Source of the DNA: Microscillaceae bacterium
GTDB taxonomy: Bacteria > Bacteroidota > Bacteroidia > Cytophagales > Microscillaceae
DNA: 60,414 nt
Direction of reading: 5' to 3'
NCBI GenBank assembly: GCA_011390205.1
Contig: JAABSX010000023.1
Span: 1-60,414, forward strand
Shown here: positions 16,863 to 25,977 of the stretch, piece by piece
Layout of the letters: every line of letters begins with the position of its first letter
Position numbering within the stretch: position 1 is the stretch's first letter
Notes under the pieces: generated by a model
The model's input: only the letters and a program-made list of their open reading frames with translations
Told to the model about the DNA's origin: nothing
Database searches by the model: none
Translations under genes and position numbers: made by a program

Positions 16863-18410
16863 ATGAAAAAAAAGCTTTTTCCAATTTTTATATATGTCCT
16901 GATTGGGCTTACATTTCTTGCTTGCAAATCTAGCCAAGTTACACTTCCCGAAGAGAATTTTAAATTTCAAATCTTACAACTCAATGATGTCTATGAAATC
17001 TCACCCCTAGAAGGTGGTAAAGTAGCAGGCATGGCAAGAGTAGCCACACTCAGGGACGAACTCATCGGCAAAAATCCACATACACTTACGGTCATGGCAG
17101 GTGATTTTTTGAGCCCTTCACTCATAGGCACACTCAAAGAAGACGGACAAAGCGAACGCATACAAGGGCTGCACATGGTCGAGACCATGAATGCACTGGG
17201 CATGGATTATGTTACATTTGGGAATCATGAGTTTGACATCAGTGAGGAAGCCCTACAAGAAAGAATCAATGCATCTGACTTTGAATGGTTTTCTTGCAAT
17301 GTACGTCAGAAAAAAGACGAACAAATTACTCCTTTTCAAAAAATAAAAAACGGACAAAGCCGAGTTGTTCCTGATTATATCATCCATGAGTTTGAAAATG
17401 CACAAGGCAAAATACTGAAACTAGGGCTCATAGGTACTACACTTCCATTCAATCAAGCCCCTTTTGTGCATTATGAAGATGAATTTGCCTCAGTCAGAAA
17501 GACCTACGAAAGTATCAAAGATAAAGCAGACATCATCCTCATTATCAGTCATTTAGAGGCCGAAGCAGACAAAAAGCTGGCGGAGCTCATACCCGAAGTG
17601 CCACTCATCATAGGAGGGCATGACCATATCAATATGAAGATAGACACACGCCATAACTACATCACCAAGGCAGATGCCAACGCCAAAACAGTCTATGTGC
17701 ATTACTTTCAGTATGATTTCAAAACCAAAAAAACAAACCTGTACTCCGAACTCAAAGCAATCAATGCAGAAATCCCTACCCAAACCAAAACCCAAAAAGT
17801 AGTAGATAAATGGCAAAGCAAAGCACACAAAAGCATGCTCAAACTTGGCTACGAGCCAGAAGCCATTGTAGTAAAACTCAATGAAACCTTGGATGGGAGA
17901 GAGGCGACCATACGTTACGAGCCTACACTGCTAGGCAAAGCCATAGCCAAAGCCATGCTAGAGGCTTGCCCCGAAGCACAGATTGCCTTCATCAACAGCG
18001 GCTCTGTCAGAATTGATGACCAGCTCTCAGGACAAATTACACAGACAGATATTTTACGCATCTTGCCCTTCGGGGGAGATATAAGACTCAGCACCTGGAC
18101 AGGGGCAGACCTGCTCAAAGTGCTAGACATCGGGCTGCACACCAATAAAGGCATCGGGGGATATTTACAGTATGATGGGCTATACCAAATACGAAATAGA
18201 TGGTATGTCGGCAAAGAACCCATTGACCCGGCACGCTCTTACAAGGTAGTTGTCCCGAGTTTTTTGGCAGAAGGCAGAGAAGCAAACCTAGATTTCTTAA
18301 AAGAGTATCCGTTTAATGACATAGATACACAAAAGAACATCCAAAAACCAAATGACATCCGCCATATTTTGATTCATTATCTACAAAATCATAGCTTAGA
18401 AGATGAATAA
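16863..18410 (+). CDS. 5'-nucleotidase/2',3'-cyclic phosphodiesterase-family lipoprotein
   Basis: A 515-aa UshA-like enzyme. The N-terminus is a lipoprotein signal (LIGLTFLAC-KSS). The calcineurin-type metallophosphatase half contains LQLNDVYE (a divergent D-x-H site with Val-Tyr where most have D-x-H), AGDFLSPS, GNHEFD, ISHLEAE and GGHDHI. The 5'-nucleotidase C-terminal domain follows with AFINSGSVRID, ILPFGGDIRLSTWTGADLL and the substrate-binding YLQYDGL region. It probably releases phosphate from nucleotides in the periplasm or at the cell surface. It stands alone between two gaps. Confidence 0.88.
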   Translation: MKKKLFPIFIYVLIGLTFLACKSSQVTLPEENFKFQILQLNDVYEISPLEGGKVAGMARVATLRDELIGKNPHTLTVMAGDFLSPSLIGTLKEDGQSERIQGLHMVETMNALGMDYVTFGNHEFDISEEALQERINASDFEWFSCNVRQKKDEQITPFQKIKNGQSRVVPDYIIHEFENAQGKILKLGLIGTTLPFNQAPFVHYEDEFASVRKTYESIKDKADIILIISHLEAEADKKLAELIPEVPLIIGGHDHINMKIDTRHNYITKADANAKTVYVHYFQYDFKTKKTNLYSELKAINAEIPTQTKTQKVVDKWQSKAHKSMLKLGYEPEAIVVKLNETLDGREATIRYEPTLLGKAIAKAMLEACPEAQIAFINSGSVRIDDQLSGQITQTDILRILPFGGDIRLSTWTGADLLKVLDIGLHTNKGIGGYLQYDGLYQIRNRWYVGKEPIDPARSYKVVVPSFLAEGREANLDFLKEYPFNDIDTQKNIQKPNDIRHILIHYLQNHSLEDE

Positions 18411-18552
18411 ATCATGAAATCTGACCACAAAAAATGAAGATACCTTGCATAACATACAAAGAACTTTACTTTACTAAACATAATAAAGCTACTTATTCTG
18501 TATTTTTACCGTATTCAAATTGATTGTAAACCTAAAATAAATCATAGACTCA

Positions 18553-19980
18553 ATGTATAAAAACATATCCAAACTTCTAAAAACAAGTATTTTATTGCTT
18601 ACATTCTGTTGCTTTGCCCCTCAGAATGGATTCTCACAGTGCAATGTAATCACCAACACTGACCAAGACGGGGATGGCGTATCAGACATCAGTGGGCAAG
18701 ACAAATGCCCCTCTACACTCAGCCAAATAGAAGGGCAGCGTGCTACAGTCATCAATGAGTATTCGGGGCAAGAAGTAGTGGTGAGATTCCCCAAAAAACT
18801 CAAAGATTATATCTGCCAAGACCGTGTGCCGCTAGATGCCGCCAAAATAGAACTGCTCAACCAACAAGCAAAAATTAGAAGAGAACAAAAAAGAGCAGAC
18901 GAAAAATATGGCAAATATGCCGATATGAAAAGCAGCGAAAGAAAAGCCAAAATAGAAGAACTTGAACTTGTCTTGGTCGATTTTAAAACCAAAATAGACT
19001 CCGTACAAACACTCCTCAACCAAGTAAACCCCAACTCTTACGTAGAGTTCGTGAGCAGTCTTTTAGATTCCAGAGGAGCTGTAATCCAAGAAAATGTGAA
19101 ATTTAAAATCCGAATAGAAGTAAATCAGTTTGGATGCCTCCCCGATGATGACAATGACGGCTCACCCAATATCGTAGATTTATGCCCTGGCGAAGTAGGC
19201 ACTATCGAGGCCGCTGGCTGCCCCGACCGTGACAAAGACGGCATCCCCGACAAAGAAGACCGCTGCCCCGACACACCTGGCTCCGTAGAAAGCTTTGGTT
19301 GCCCTGATAGAGATGGAGATGGTGTGCCTGATTCCGAAGACGAATGCCCCGATACACCAGGAGTCATTAAACTCGCTGGCTGCCCCGACCGTGATAAAGA
19401 CGGCATCCCTGACAAAGATGATGAATGCCCCGATACCCCTGGCTCTGTGGAAGCTAAAGGCTGCCCCGACCGTGATAAAGACGGCATCCCTGACAAAGAC
19501 GATGAATGCCCTGATACTCCTGGCCCCGCAGAGACCAAAGGTTGCCCCGACCGTGATAAAGATGGTGTGCTAGACAAAGACGATGAATGCCCAGATGTGC
19601 CTGGCCCCGTAGAAAACAAAGGTTGCCCCAAAATCTTAGAAAAAGCAAGTAGGGTATTATTTGAAACAGGTAAATCCATCATCAAAACAGTTTCTTACCC
19701 ACTTTTGGATGAGCTGGTGGCACTTCTTAAGGAGTATCCTGATGCCAACATTACGCTTGCAGGGCATACAGACAGCGAAGGAGAAGAAGCCGATAACCTG
19801 CAGCTATCCATAGACCGGGCCGCCGCCGTAAAAACTTATTTGATAGAAAAAGGAATCTCTGAAGAGCGCATTAGTAGCACAGGTTTTGGTGAATCTAAGC
19901 CAATTGATAATAACGGCACTGCCGAAGGACGTGCAAGAAACCGCAGGGTAGAGATGAAATTAAGTAATAAGCAGAAGTAA
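18553..19980 (+). CDS. OmpA-family protein with thrombospondin type-3 repeats
   Basis: A 475-aa outer-membrane-to-peptidoglycan anchor. A signal peptide is followed by a calcium-repeat start (DQDGDGVSD), then a coiled-coil stretch (about 95-165, rich in Lys/Glu). Six TSP3 repeats of 27 residues, PDRDKDGIPDKDDECPDTPG, follow at about 196-358 with Asp-rich Ca sites and one Cys pair per unit. The C-terminal OmpA/MotB domain has the peptidoglycan-binding NITLAGHTDSEGEEADN and LSIDRAAAVKTYL, ending GRARNRRVEM. It lacks an N-terminal barrel. A terminator shared with the convergent gene lies directly after it. Confidence 0.93.
   Translation: MYKNISKLLKTSILLLTFCCFAPQNGFSQCNVITNTDQDGDGVSDISGQDKCPSTLSQIEGQRATVINEYSGQEVVVRFPKKLKDYICQDRVPLDAAKIELLNQQAKIRREQKRADEKYGKYADMKSSERKAKIEELELVLVDFKTKIDSVQTLLNQVNPNSYVEFVSSLLDSRGAVIQENVKFKIRIEVNQFGCLPDDDNDGSPNIVDLCPGEVGTIEAAGCPDRDKDGIPDKEDRCPDTPGSVESFGCPDRDGDGVPDSEDECPDTPGVIKLAGCPDRDKDGIPDKDDECPDTPGSVEAKGCPDRDKDGIPDKDDECPDTPGPAETKGCPDRDKDGVLDKDDECPDVPGPVENKGCPKILEKASRVLFETGKSIIKTVSYPLLDELVALLKEYPDANITLAGHTDSEGEEADNLQLSIDRAAAVKTYLIEKGISEERISSTGFGESKPIDNNGTAEGRARNRRVEMKLSNKQK
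19213..19625 (+). repeat. 81-bp tandem TSP3-coding repeats
   Basis: Units start at regular 81-bp steps (for example near 19381 and 19462) and are nearly identical at DNA level in the last three copies. Each encodes one 27-residue calcium-binding TSP3 unit. Confidence 0.8.
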
Positions 19981-20010
19981 TTTAAAATATATTTTACGCA
20001 GCAGCATCTC

Positions 20011-20048
20011 AAAAAACCTCCAAGATTTAGATTTCTTGGAGGTTTTTT
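20011..20048. terminator. Bidirectional terminator between convergent genes
   Basis: Perfect 15-bp arms (20011-20025 and 20034-20048), with an A run at one end and a T run at the other, lie between the stops of the OmpA gene and the SecA-like gene. Confidence 0.88.
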
Positions 20049-20062
20049 TATCTGAATGCTGG

Positions 20063-20689
20063 TTAGTGCATATTTCTATCAATCCATTCTTTCTGAGATT
20101 TGGCATTACTTTCTTGCAATAATTTACTTTGAATCTTCTTCTGAGCCTTGATGATGGCACTATCTACCATAGAATGGCTTATCATCTCTTGTTCAGATAT
20201 TCCCATGGTTTGTAAAACTTTGATGATACGCTCCCCTCCAAAATGCTCAAAGAAAGGCTCTTTCAGTGCTGTATAAAAAGCAATCTCAGATTCAGGGAAA
20301 TGCTCAAATATTTGCTGCAAAAGTGTATCTTCTCGCTCAAAAGCAGGATAATGCTCCGTAAAAATAAAACGCAAAGGTCTATCAGAGAAAAAAGAAACTA
20401 AGCTGCCGAGCTTATGCTCAAAATCAGAGACCTTGCCCAAAAACAAAGAAACACTAGAAGACAGCAAAGCCTCCTTACCTAACTCTTGAGTGTTTAGCCT
20501 TGTGCCACTTAGCTTTTCTTTGAGGGTATGATGGGCTTCTTCAAAAAAACTTAATAAAATTACGGGCTGTCCTGTCTCATCAAGTTTCTGCAATGCTTGT
20601 AACAAAAACGCATACTTGTCTTGCGCTTCTATCCAAATAAAATTCTGGTAAACTACCTTAGGCACTTTTTTCTTAAAAAAATTAAACAT
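20063..20689 (-). CDS. SecA NBD2-like protein lacking helicase motifs
   Basis: A 208-aa cytosolic protein. I read its layout as the second nucleotide-binding domain of SecA plus the start of the scaffold helix: EAQDKYAFLLQAL...GQPVILLSFFEEAHHTL (SecA: the GQPVLVGT strand and following helix), EREDTLLQQIFEHFPES (where SecA has the R-x-D-x-Q-L-R-G-R-x-G-R motif), AFYTALKEPFFEHFGGERIIKVLQTMGI, then HSMVDSAIIKAQKKIQ (SecA: the T-K-x-I-x-x-A-Q-x-K-V-E region). All arginine-finger and DEAD-box residues are replaced, so it cannot be an ATPase. No ATPase half is present. It may bind translocon or secretion substrates as an adaptor, but that is inference. It lies 50 bases after the 140-aa unknown and probably shares its transcript. 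Confidence 0.65.
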   Translation of the reverse strand: MFNFFKKKVPKVVYQNFIWIEAQDKYAFLLQALQKLDETGQPVILLSFFEEAHHTLKEKLSGTRLNTQELGKEALLSSSVSLFLGKVSDFEHKLGSLVSFFSDRPLRFIFTEHYPAFEREDTLLQQIFEHFPESEIAFYTALKEPFFEHFGGERIIKVLQTMGISEQEMISHSMVDSAIIKAQKKIQSKLLQESNAKSQKEWIDRNMH

Positions 20690-20739
20690 AATTCGTTTAT
20701 TTATTGGTTAGGATTGGTCTAAAAAATACTTGTTATCAC

Positions 20740-21162
20740 TCACGCACCATTGAGAACAGCACCGATTTTAAATTTGGCTCGGATAGAATAAAAAAGTGTA
20801 TTGGTAAACTCCTCAAAATAAACTTCTATCAGTTCATAATCTGAGGGAGAGATTTTTACATAATTTTTTAAAAATAAAAAATCCGAACAAACCTCCACTT
20901 CTATGCAGGGGACTTCTAAAAACTGATTCAGTTTTTGGTGTATTAGGTCAAAGGTCATTTTATCGATGATAGAGCAGCCAAAGCGGTGATAATCCATATC
21001 AGGCATAAATTCATGCAGGTACTGAAGTGTGATTTTCTCCACGACTTTGTGTAGTGCCAAGGGAGGATAGTTGAGTCCTTTGATGAGCTGACTCGCCAGC
21101 CCCAGACTTTGCCATGAGCCTTGCTCTATCAAATATGTAATGTTTTGAGTAGTCTGACTCAT
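20740..21162 (-). CDS. Unknown protein, 140 aa
   Basis: I do not recognise this family. The protein has no signal peptide or TM segment. A helical N-terminal half (TYLIEQGSWQSLGLASQLIKGLNYPPLAL) is followed by alternating strands ending FYSIRAKFKIGAVLNGA, so it is probably a small soluble alpha/beta domain. The frame, start ATG and base composition are consistent with a real gene. It precedes the SecA-like gene by 50 bases on the same strand, which suggests that they act together. Confidence 0.6.
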   Translation of the reverse strand: MSQTTQNITYLIEQGSWQSLGLASQLIKGLNYPPLALHKVVEKITLQYLHEFMPDMDYHRFGCSIIDKMTFDLIHQKLNQFLEVPCIEVEVCSDFLFLKNYVKISPSDYELIEVYFEEFTNTLFYSIRAKFKIGAVLNGA

Positions 21163-21426
21163 TTTAGTTGATTTTATTTGTGTCTGAGTTTAAAAACTAA
21201 AATACAGAACCTAATCTAATGTATATTTTAGAATCTATAAAATTTTTGCAATAAAATAAGGGCCTATAAGAGAATAAATCTTCTGAAATCAGGCTTGCAG
21301 CAGCACAAAATATATTCCATTATCGGGCTTATTTACAACTCAAAGCCTGTGTTATACAGTCTAAAAAGATGGTCTTACAAATTTTTAGGCCTAGCAGATG
21401 CAACCTTTGGGTTTTCTTAGTGTACT

Positions 21427-21456
21427 TAAGGTATATTATCATATAAAAATACCTTA
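21427..21456 (+). promoter_or_regulatory. Hairpin next to the start of the outer-membrane protein gene
   Basis: Eight-base perfect arms (21427-21434 and 21449-21456) end four bases before the ATG at 21461. Such a hairpin could block the ribosome or be an operator; no other evidence supports either. Confidence 0.3.
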
Positions 21457-21460
21457 TACC

Positions 21461-22075
21461 ATGTCAAAAAAGATTTTACTGATTTCATTTCTAATGCTTT
21501 ACCTTTTGGGTGGAAGCACACAAGCACAAAGTGACCAAACGATAGAGTTTGGCCTCAAAGGAGGAATTAACCTCAATAAATTAGTAGCTTCACAGTCGGG
21601 CTGGCAGTCAGAAGATTTGAGGCTAGGGCTTGTGGCTGGGGCTTATCTCCAGATTAACTTTAACAATGTATATATTCAGCCTGAGTTTCTCTTTTCTCAA
21701 AAAGGAGGGAATATGCGCGCTACAAATGCCTTAGGTCAATCAGAAGACTTGCGCCGTACACTCGGTACAGCAGATATTCCTGTGATGGTAGGGCTAAGGG
21801 TTTTTCGGGTTTTTCGGATGCATGCGGGCCCTGTGTTGAGTTTCCCGATTGGTGGCAATCAGAGTGAAGCTGACCCTTCGGATAGTTATGATGATTCCAT
21901 CAATGATTTTGTGCTAGGCTACCAAGCAGGCATAGGCCTAGATATCAAACGCTTAAGGCTAGGGCTTCGCTACGAGGGCAACCTAAGCAAATTAGGAGAT
22001 GAGCTTCCTGGTGGAGTACGCACAGATGACCGTATCAGCACTTTTCAGTTTACGGTAGGTTATCAATTACTCTAA
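21461..22075 (+). CDS. PorT-like outer-membrane beta-barrel protein
   Basis: A 204-aa barrel of the OMP_b-brl_2 (PorT/outer-membrane beta-barrel) type. The ATG at 21461 gives a good signal peptide (MSKKILLISFLMLYLLGGSTQAQ). The mature part opens with IEFGLKGGINLNKL and continues with alternating strands (LRLGLVAGAYLQINF, VYIQPEFLFSQKGG, LGLRYEGNLSKLG) to a terminal FTVGYQLL, as expected for an eight-stranded barrel. The function is unknown; many such proteins are merely abundant porin-like proteins, and this is not clearly PorT itself. Confidence 0.85.
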   Translation: MSKKILLISFLMLYLLGGSTQAQSDQTIEFGLKGGINLNKLVASQSGWQSEDLRLGLVAGAYLQINFNNVYIQPEFLFSQKGGNMRATNALGQSEDLRRTLGTADIPVMVGLRVFRVFRMHAGPVLSFPIGGNQSEADPSDSYDDSINDFVLGYQAGIGLDIKRLRLGLRYEGNLSKLGDELPGGVRTDDRISTFQFTVGYQLL

Positions 22076-22183
22076 GTAATCATTCAAAACTAATTTAGCG
22101 TAGCACTTCACTATAAGTTGCTGATAATCAAATCATTAGATGATAATGATATGCAGATTGGCCTGATGATTTGCCAAAAGAGT

Positions 22184-22224
22184 AAAAAATCTCCAAGCAT
22201 TGACTTGTATTGGGGATTTTTTTT
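22184..22224. terminator. Bidirectional terminator between convergent genes
   Basis: Arms at 22184-22196 and 22210-22222 pair with one G-T, with A and T runs at the ends. They lie between the barrel protein and the LRR protein, which converge. Confidence 0.75.
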
Positions 22225-22242
22225 GGTCTGAACCTCATTTTT

Positions 22243-23145
22243 TTAATCTAAGATGACATTACATTTGATATTCTGACTCTTAAACCCCTGAATATCCTCC
22301 TCTTTCAAGTATTTGCAGTGGGGGATAAATAGTTTGTGAAGGCGAGTCAAAGCATACAATGGCTCTAGGCTCACAATGGGGGTAGCCCATAGGTAGAGCT
22401 TTTCTAAGTGGGTAGAAGTGCTTAACTCATCTATGTTTTTGATATTGGTAAATCCTGCTTTGAGCACTTTTAGTTCTGTTTTGTCTTTGAGCGGGCTGAT
22501 ATCTCTGACAGCAGTAAACGAGATATTCACTTGTATCAGTTTTTTCATTCTTGTTAGTGCTTTGATGCTTTTGATGGCAGTTCTCTCTAACCACAAGATA
22601 CGCACATGCTTAAGATATCCTAGCTCACTGATGTCGGAGACCAGTGTATCATTGGCGATGAGTGTCTCTAACAATGGACAAAACTTGAGCACATCCAATT
22701 TTTTGACGGCAGTCTTTGAGCAATTAAATGTTCGGAGATACCGTGTATATTTGAGTGCCTCTATATTTTCTAGTGGAGTGCTGTGGCAAAACAAAAACCG
22801 AAGATTGCGCAAAGCACAGAGTGGGTCTAGGTCAGTGATGGGCGTAGATTGGCAGAGGATTTCTTCTAACAGGCTAATTTGCTGGAGGGTTTCTTCATTG
22901 ATGTCTTCTTGTGGCATCATAAAAGTTTCTCCATAAAATTTTTCATAGATTACTTGTGGAGTGGCATAGTAATACCTTCTAAGTATTTTTAAACTTCTGA
23001 GCTTGTTTTTCGCCATTTTTTGCGAGAGTGCCAAGTTAATTAAAAATATTTCTTGCCAAAGTGGGCTCAAAGCCCGCCACCACTCACTTAAGTCATTTAA
23101 GTCATCTATGCGGGATTGATTATTTATCATAGTTGCGGTAGTCAT
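22243..23145 (-). CDS. Leucine-rich repeat protein, cytoplasmic
   Basis: A 300-aa protein with no signal peptide. After an 85-residue helical head (LSEWWRALSPLWQEIFLINLAL) come about nine 21-23-residue LRR units, for example LRNLRFLFCHSTPLENIEAL and LETLIANDTLVSDISELGYL, in the internalin-like or SDS22-like pattern with T-x-I/V-x-D/S-I/L. The curved repeat surface should bind a partner protein. The start could instead be ATG 23130 (MINNQ). It is divergent from the dehydrogenase at 23246. Confidence 0.8.
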   Translation of the reverse strand: MTTATMINNQSRIDDLNDLSEWWRALSPLWQEIFLINLALSQKMAKNKLRSLKILRRYYYATPQVIYEKFYGETFMMPQEDINEETLQQISLLEEILCQSTPITDLDPLCALRNLRFLFCHSTPLENIEALKYTRYLRTFNCSKTAVKKLDVLKFCPLLETLIANDTLVSDISELGYLKHVRILWLERTAIKSIKALTRMKKLIQVNISFTAVRDISPLKDKTELKVLKAGFTNIKNIDELSTSTHLEKLYLWATPIVSLEPLYALTRLHKLFIPHCKYLKEEDIQGFKSQNIKCNVILD

Positions 23146-23245
23146 TCTTAACGTTATGCCAAAATAAGACCTATTTTGTGTTATACCTTGTGTTTTTTAA
23201 ATAGTTTTGTGTCAGAAGTAGTATTTTACGTAAAATTCAAAAAAT

Positions 23246-24007
23246 ATGTCAAGATTAACGAACAAGGTGGCAATCATTACGGGTGCAACAGGAGGCATAG
23301 GCATGGCTACCTCTGCGCTTTTTATAGCAGAGGGTGCGAAGGTGCTTTTGGTAGATAAAGACGAAGTGAAGCTAGAAAAACTAGCTCAAGACTTGGGCGA
23401 ATCAGCTTCTTTTATCAGAGCAGATGTAAGCAAACAAGATGAAAATCAAAAATATGTACAGGCAGCTTTAGACACGTATGGGCAGATAGATGTTTTGTTT
23501 TTGAATGCGGGCATCGCAGGCATACCCACGCCCCTCTGGGATATTTCTGAGGAAGATTTTGACCTCATGATGAATGTGAACGTAAAAGCCGTCTGGCTCG
23601 GAATGAAGTACACACTTCCTTTTATGATGAGGCAAGGCTCAGGAAGTATCATCGCTACCTCTTCTGTGGCCGGGCTCAAAGGGCAGGTAAGAGGGGCTTC
23701 TTATGTAGCCAGCAAGCATGCAGTGGTGGGATTGGTCAAAACAGCCGCTCTAGAAGTGGGCAAAATGGGCATCCGAGTCAATAGCATCAATCCTGGCCCT
23801 ATTGAGACCAATATGGTCAGAGATTTGGAAGATACCATCTCACGCAGTGATAGAGAAAAGGCCCGTAAAATCTTAGAAAGTAACATCCCTATGAAGCGAT
23901 ATGGAAGGCCCGAAGAGGTCGCAAAATTGGCTCTTTTCTTGGCAAGTGAAGAGAGTAGCTTTATCAATGGAGGCGTACACACCATTGACGGGGGAGTTTC
24001 TTGTTAA
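23246..24007 (+). CDS. Short-chain dehydrogenase/reductase (FabG-like)
   Basis: A 253-aa classical SDR. The NAD(P)-binding turn TGATGGIG is at 12-19, an acidic residue follows strand 2 (VDKDE, D37), which favours NAD+, then NAG is at 87-89 and the catalytic Ser140, Tyr153 and Lys157 (SYVASK). The end INGGVHTIDGGVSC is typical of the 3-oxoacyl-ACP reductase or glucose-dehydrogenase type. No fatty-acid genes are adjacent, so the substrate is open. It is monocistronic. Confidence 0.88.
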   Translation: MSRLTNKVAIITGATGGIGMATSALFIAEGAKVLLVDKDEVKLEKLAQDLGESASFIRADVSKQDENQKYVQAALDTYGQIDVLFLNAGIAGIPTPLWDISEEDFDLMMNVNVKAVWLGMKYTLPFMMRQGSGSIIATSSVAGLKGQVRGASYVASKHAVVGLVKTAALEVGKMGIRVNSINPGPIETNMVRDLEDTISRSDREKARKILESNIPMKRYGRPEEVAKLALFLASEESSFINGGVHTIDGGVSC

Positions 24008-24197
24008 TAAAAATCTCATACTCTAAAGCGGCAGAATTATAAACATCACTGACTAGTTTTAAATCCTGACCAGCTAGCAGACTAATTATTTGATAAGTTA
24101 AGTATTTTTTTCAAAATTGCAAGCAATTACGGGGGGTACTATAAAGCAACATTTCCTCATAATATCATTCCCAAATAAAAAAAACACAGTTTAAGAC

Positions 24198-25850
24198 ATG
24201 AATGCAATCAATCCGACTACCACAGATGCGTGGCAAAAATTAGAAGCACACGCCGAAATGGCAAAGATACGCTCCTTAAGACATTTATTTGAAAACGATA
24301 CTGAGCGTTTTGCCAAGTTTTCTATACAGTTTGAAGATATCTTACTAGATTATTCTAAGAATCTTATCACCGAAGAAACCCTCAAATACCTTACTTCACT
24401 TGCCAAAGAAGTAAAATTAGACCAAGCCATCACGGCAATGTATGCAGGAGAAGCCATTAACCAAACCGAAAAACGTGCCGTGCTCCACACTGCCCTCCGC
24501 AACCGAAGCAATGCCCCTGTCTGGGTGGATGGAAAGGATGTCATGCCTGATATCCGTGCGGTGCTGGCTCAAATGAAAGATTTTTCCGAAAAAATTATCT
24601 CGGGAGAATGGAAGGGATATACCCAAAAACCCATTACAGACATTGTCAATATCGGCATAGGAGGCTCAGACCTCGGGCCGCTTATGGTTACAGAAGCCCT
24701 CAAAGCCTACCAAAAGCCACATCTTAAAGTGCATTTTGTGTCTAATGTGGATGGGACACACCTCAGCGAAACCCTCAAAGAGGTCAATCCTGAAACCACA
24801 CTTTTCATCATCGCTTCTAAGACTTTCACCACGCAAGAGACCATGACCAATGCCCACTCAGCCAAAGATTGGTTTTTGGCACAGGCAAAAGATGAAAGCG
24901 TAGTCAAAAAACATTTTGTGGCACTCTCCACCAATCAAGCAGGCGTAGAAGCCTTCGGCATAGATCCCCAAAATATGTTTGGGTTCTGGGATTGGGTAGG
25001 TGGGAGGTACTCGCTTTGGTCTGCCATTGGGCTTTCCATTGCTTGTGCCATTGGTTTTGATAATTTTGAAGCCTTGCTTGAGGGCGCTCACGCCATGGAC
25101 AATCACTTCAAAGAAGCCCCTTTTGAAGAAAACCTGCCTGTGCTGCTCGCCTTGATAGGTATTTGGTATGGCAATTTTATGGATGCACACACAGAGGCGA
25201 TTTTGCCCTATGACCAATATCTTCATAGGTTTGCAGCGTATTTTCAGCAGGGAAACATGGAAAGCAATGGGAAATCTACGGATAGAAATGGGCAAACAAT
25301 AGATTATCAGACAGGCCCTATCATCTGGGGTGAGCCAGGCACGAATGGGCAGCACGCTTTTTATCAGCTCATTCACCAAGGTACTAAGCTGATTCCTTGT
25401 GATTTTATGGCACCTGCCATCAGTCATAATCCGCTTGGTGACCATCACCCCAAGCTATTGGCCAACTTTTTCGCACAGACCGAAGCACTCATGAGGGGCA
25501 AAAATGCCCAAGAAGTGGAGCAAGAACTCACCGCCCAAGGAAAAAGCAAAGAAGAAATAGAATTTTTGAAACCTTTTAAGGTATTTACTGGAAACCGCCC
25601 TACCAATTCTATTTTGTTCAAAAAAATGACCCCCTACACACTCGGAAGCCTCATAGCCATGTATGAGCATAAAATATTTACGCAGGGAGTCATCTGGAAT
25701 GTATTCAGTTTTGACCAATGGGGTGTAGAACTTGGCAAACAGCTTGCCCAAGAAATACTGCCAGAATTACTTTCTGAGGAGGAAGTAAGCAGCCATGATG
25801 CCTCTACCAACGGACTTATCAATGCCTACAAAGCCATGAGGAGTTCCTAG
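24198..25850 (+). CDS. pgi: Glucose-6-phosphate isomerase
   Basis: A 550-aa enzyme that converts glucose-6-phosphate and fructose-6-phosphate in glycolysis and gluconeogenesis. Present are the phosphate-binding GIGGSDLGP (about 153-161), the signature [32 protein letters not shown] with the catalytic Glu, [18 protein letters not shown] (catalytic His) and [10 protein letters not shown] with the catalytic Lys. The length matches the long bacterial form. Confidence 0.97.
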   Translation: MNAINPTTTDAWQKLEAHAEMAKIRSLRHLFENDTERFAKFSIQFEDILLDYSKNLITEETLKYLTSLAKEVKLDQAITAMYAGEAINQTEKRAVLHTALRNRSNAPVWVDGKDVMPDIRAVLAQMKDFSEKIISGEWKGYTQKPITDIVNIGIGGSDLGPLMVTEALKAYQKPHLKVHFVSNVDGTHLSETLKEVNPETTLFIIASKTFTTQETMTNAHSAKDWFLAQAKDESVVKKHFVALSTNQAGVEAFGIDPQNMFGFWDWVGGRYSLWSAIGLSIACAIGFDNFEALLEGAHAMDNHFKEAPFEENLPVLLALIGIWYGNFMDAHTEAILPYDQYLHRFAAYFQQGNMESNGKSTDRNGQTIDYQTGPIIWGEPGTNGQHAFYQLIHQGTKLIPCDFMAPAISHNPLGDHHPKLLANFFAQTEALMRGKNAQEVEQELTAQGKSKEEIEFLKPFKVFTGNRPTNSILFKKMTPYTLGSLIAMYEHKIFTQGVIWNVFSFDQWGVELGKQLAQEILPELLSEEEVSSHDASTNGLINAYKAMRSS

Positions 25851-25977
25851 AAAATTTTGTAATTTACCACAATATTGAGTACCTTAAACCAAAATAGAGG
25901 AAGGTCTTTTGATAAACACAAAATCAAAGACGGACTCTATTTTGGTGATAGAATACCTAAAACAGATACTCACATAC

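Noticed and set aside
19125-19685. Minus-strand open frame of 186 codons with Ser/Gly/Pro repeats
   Set aside because: It is an antisense shadow of the TSP3 repeats of the OmpA gene.
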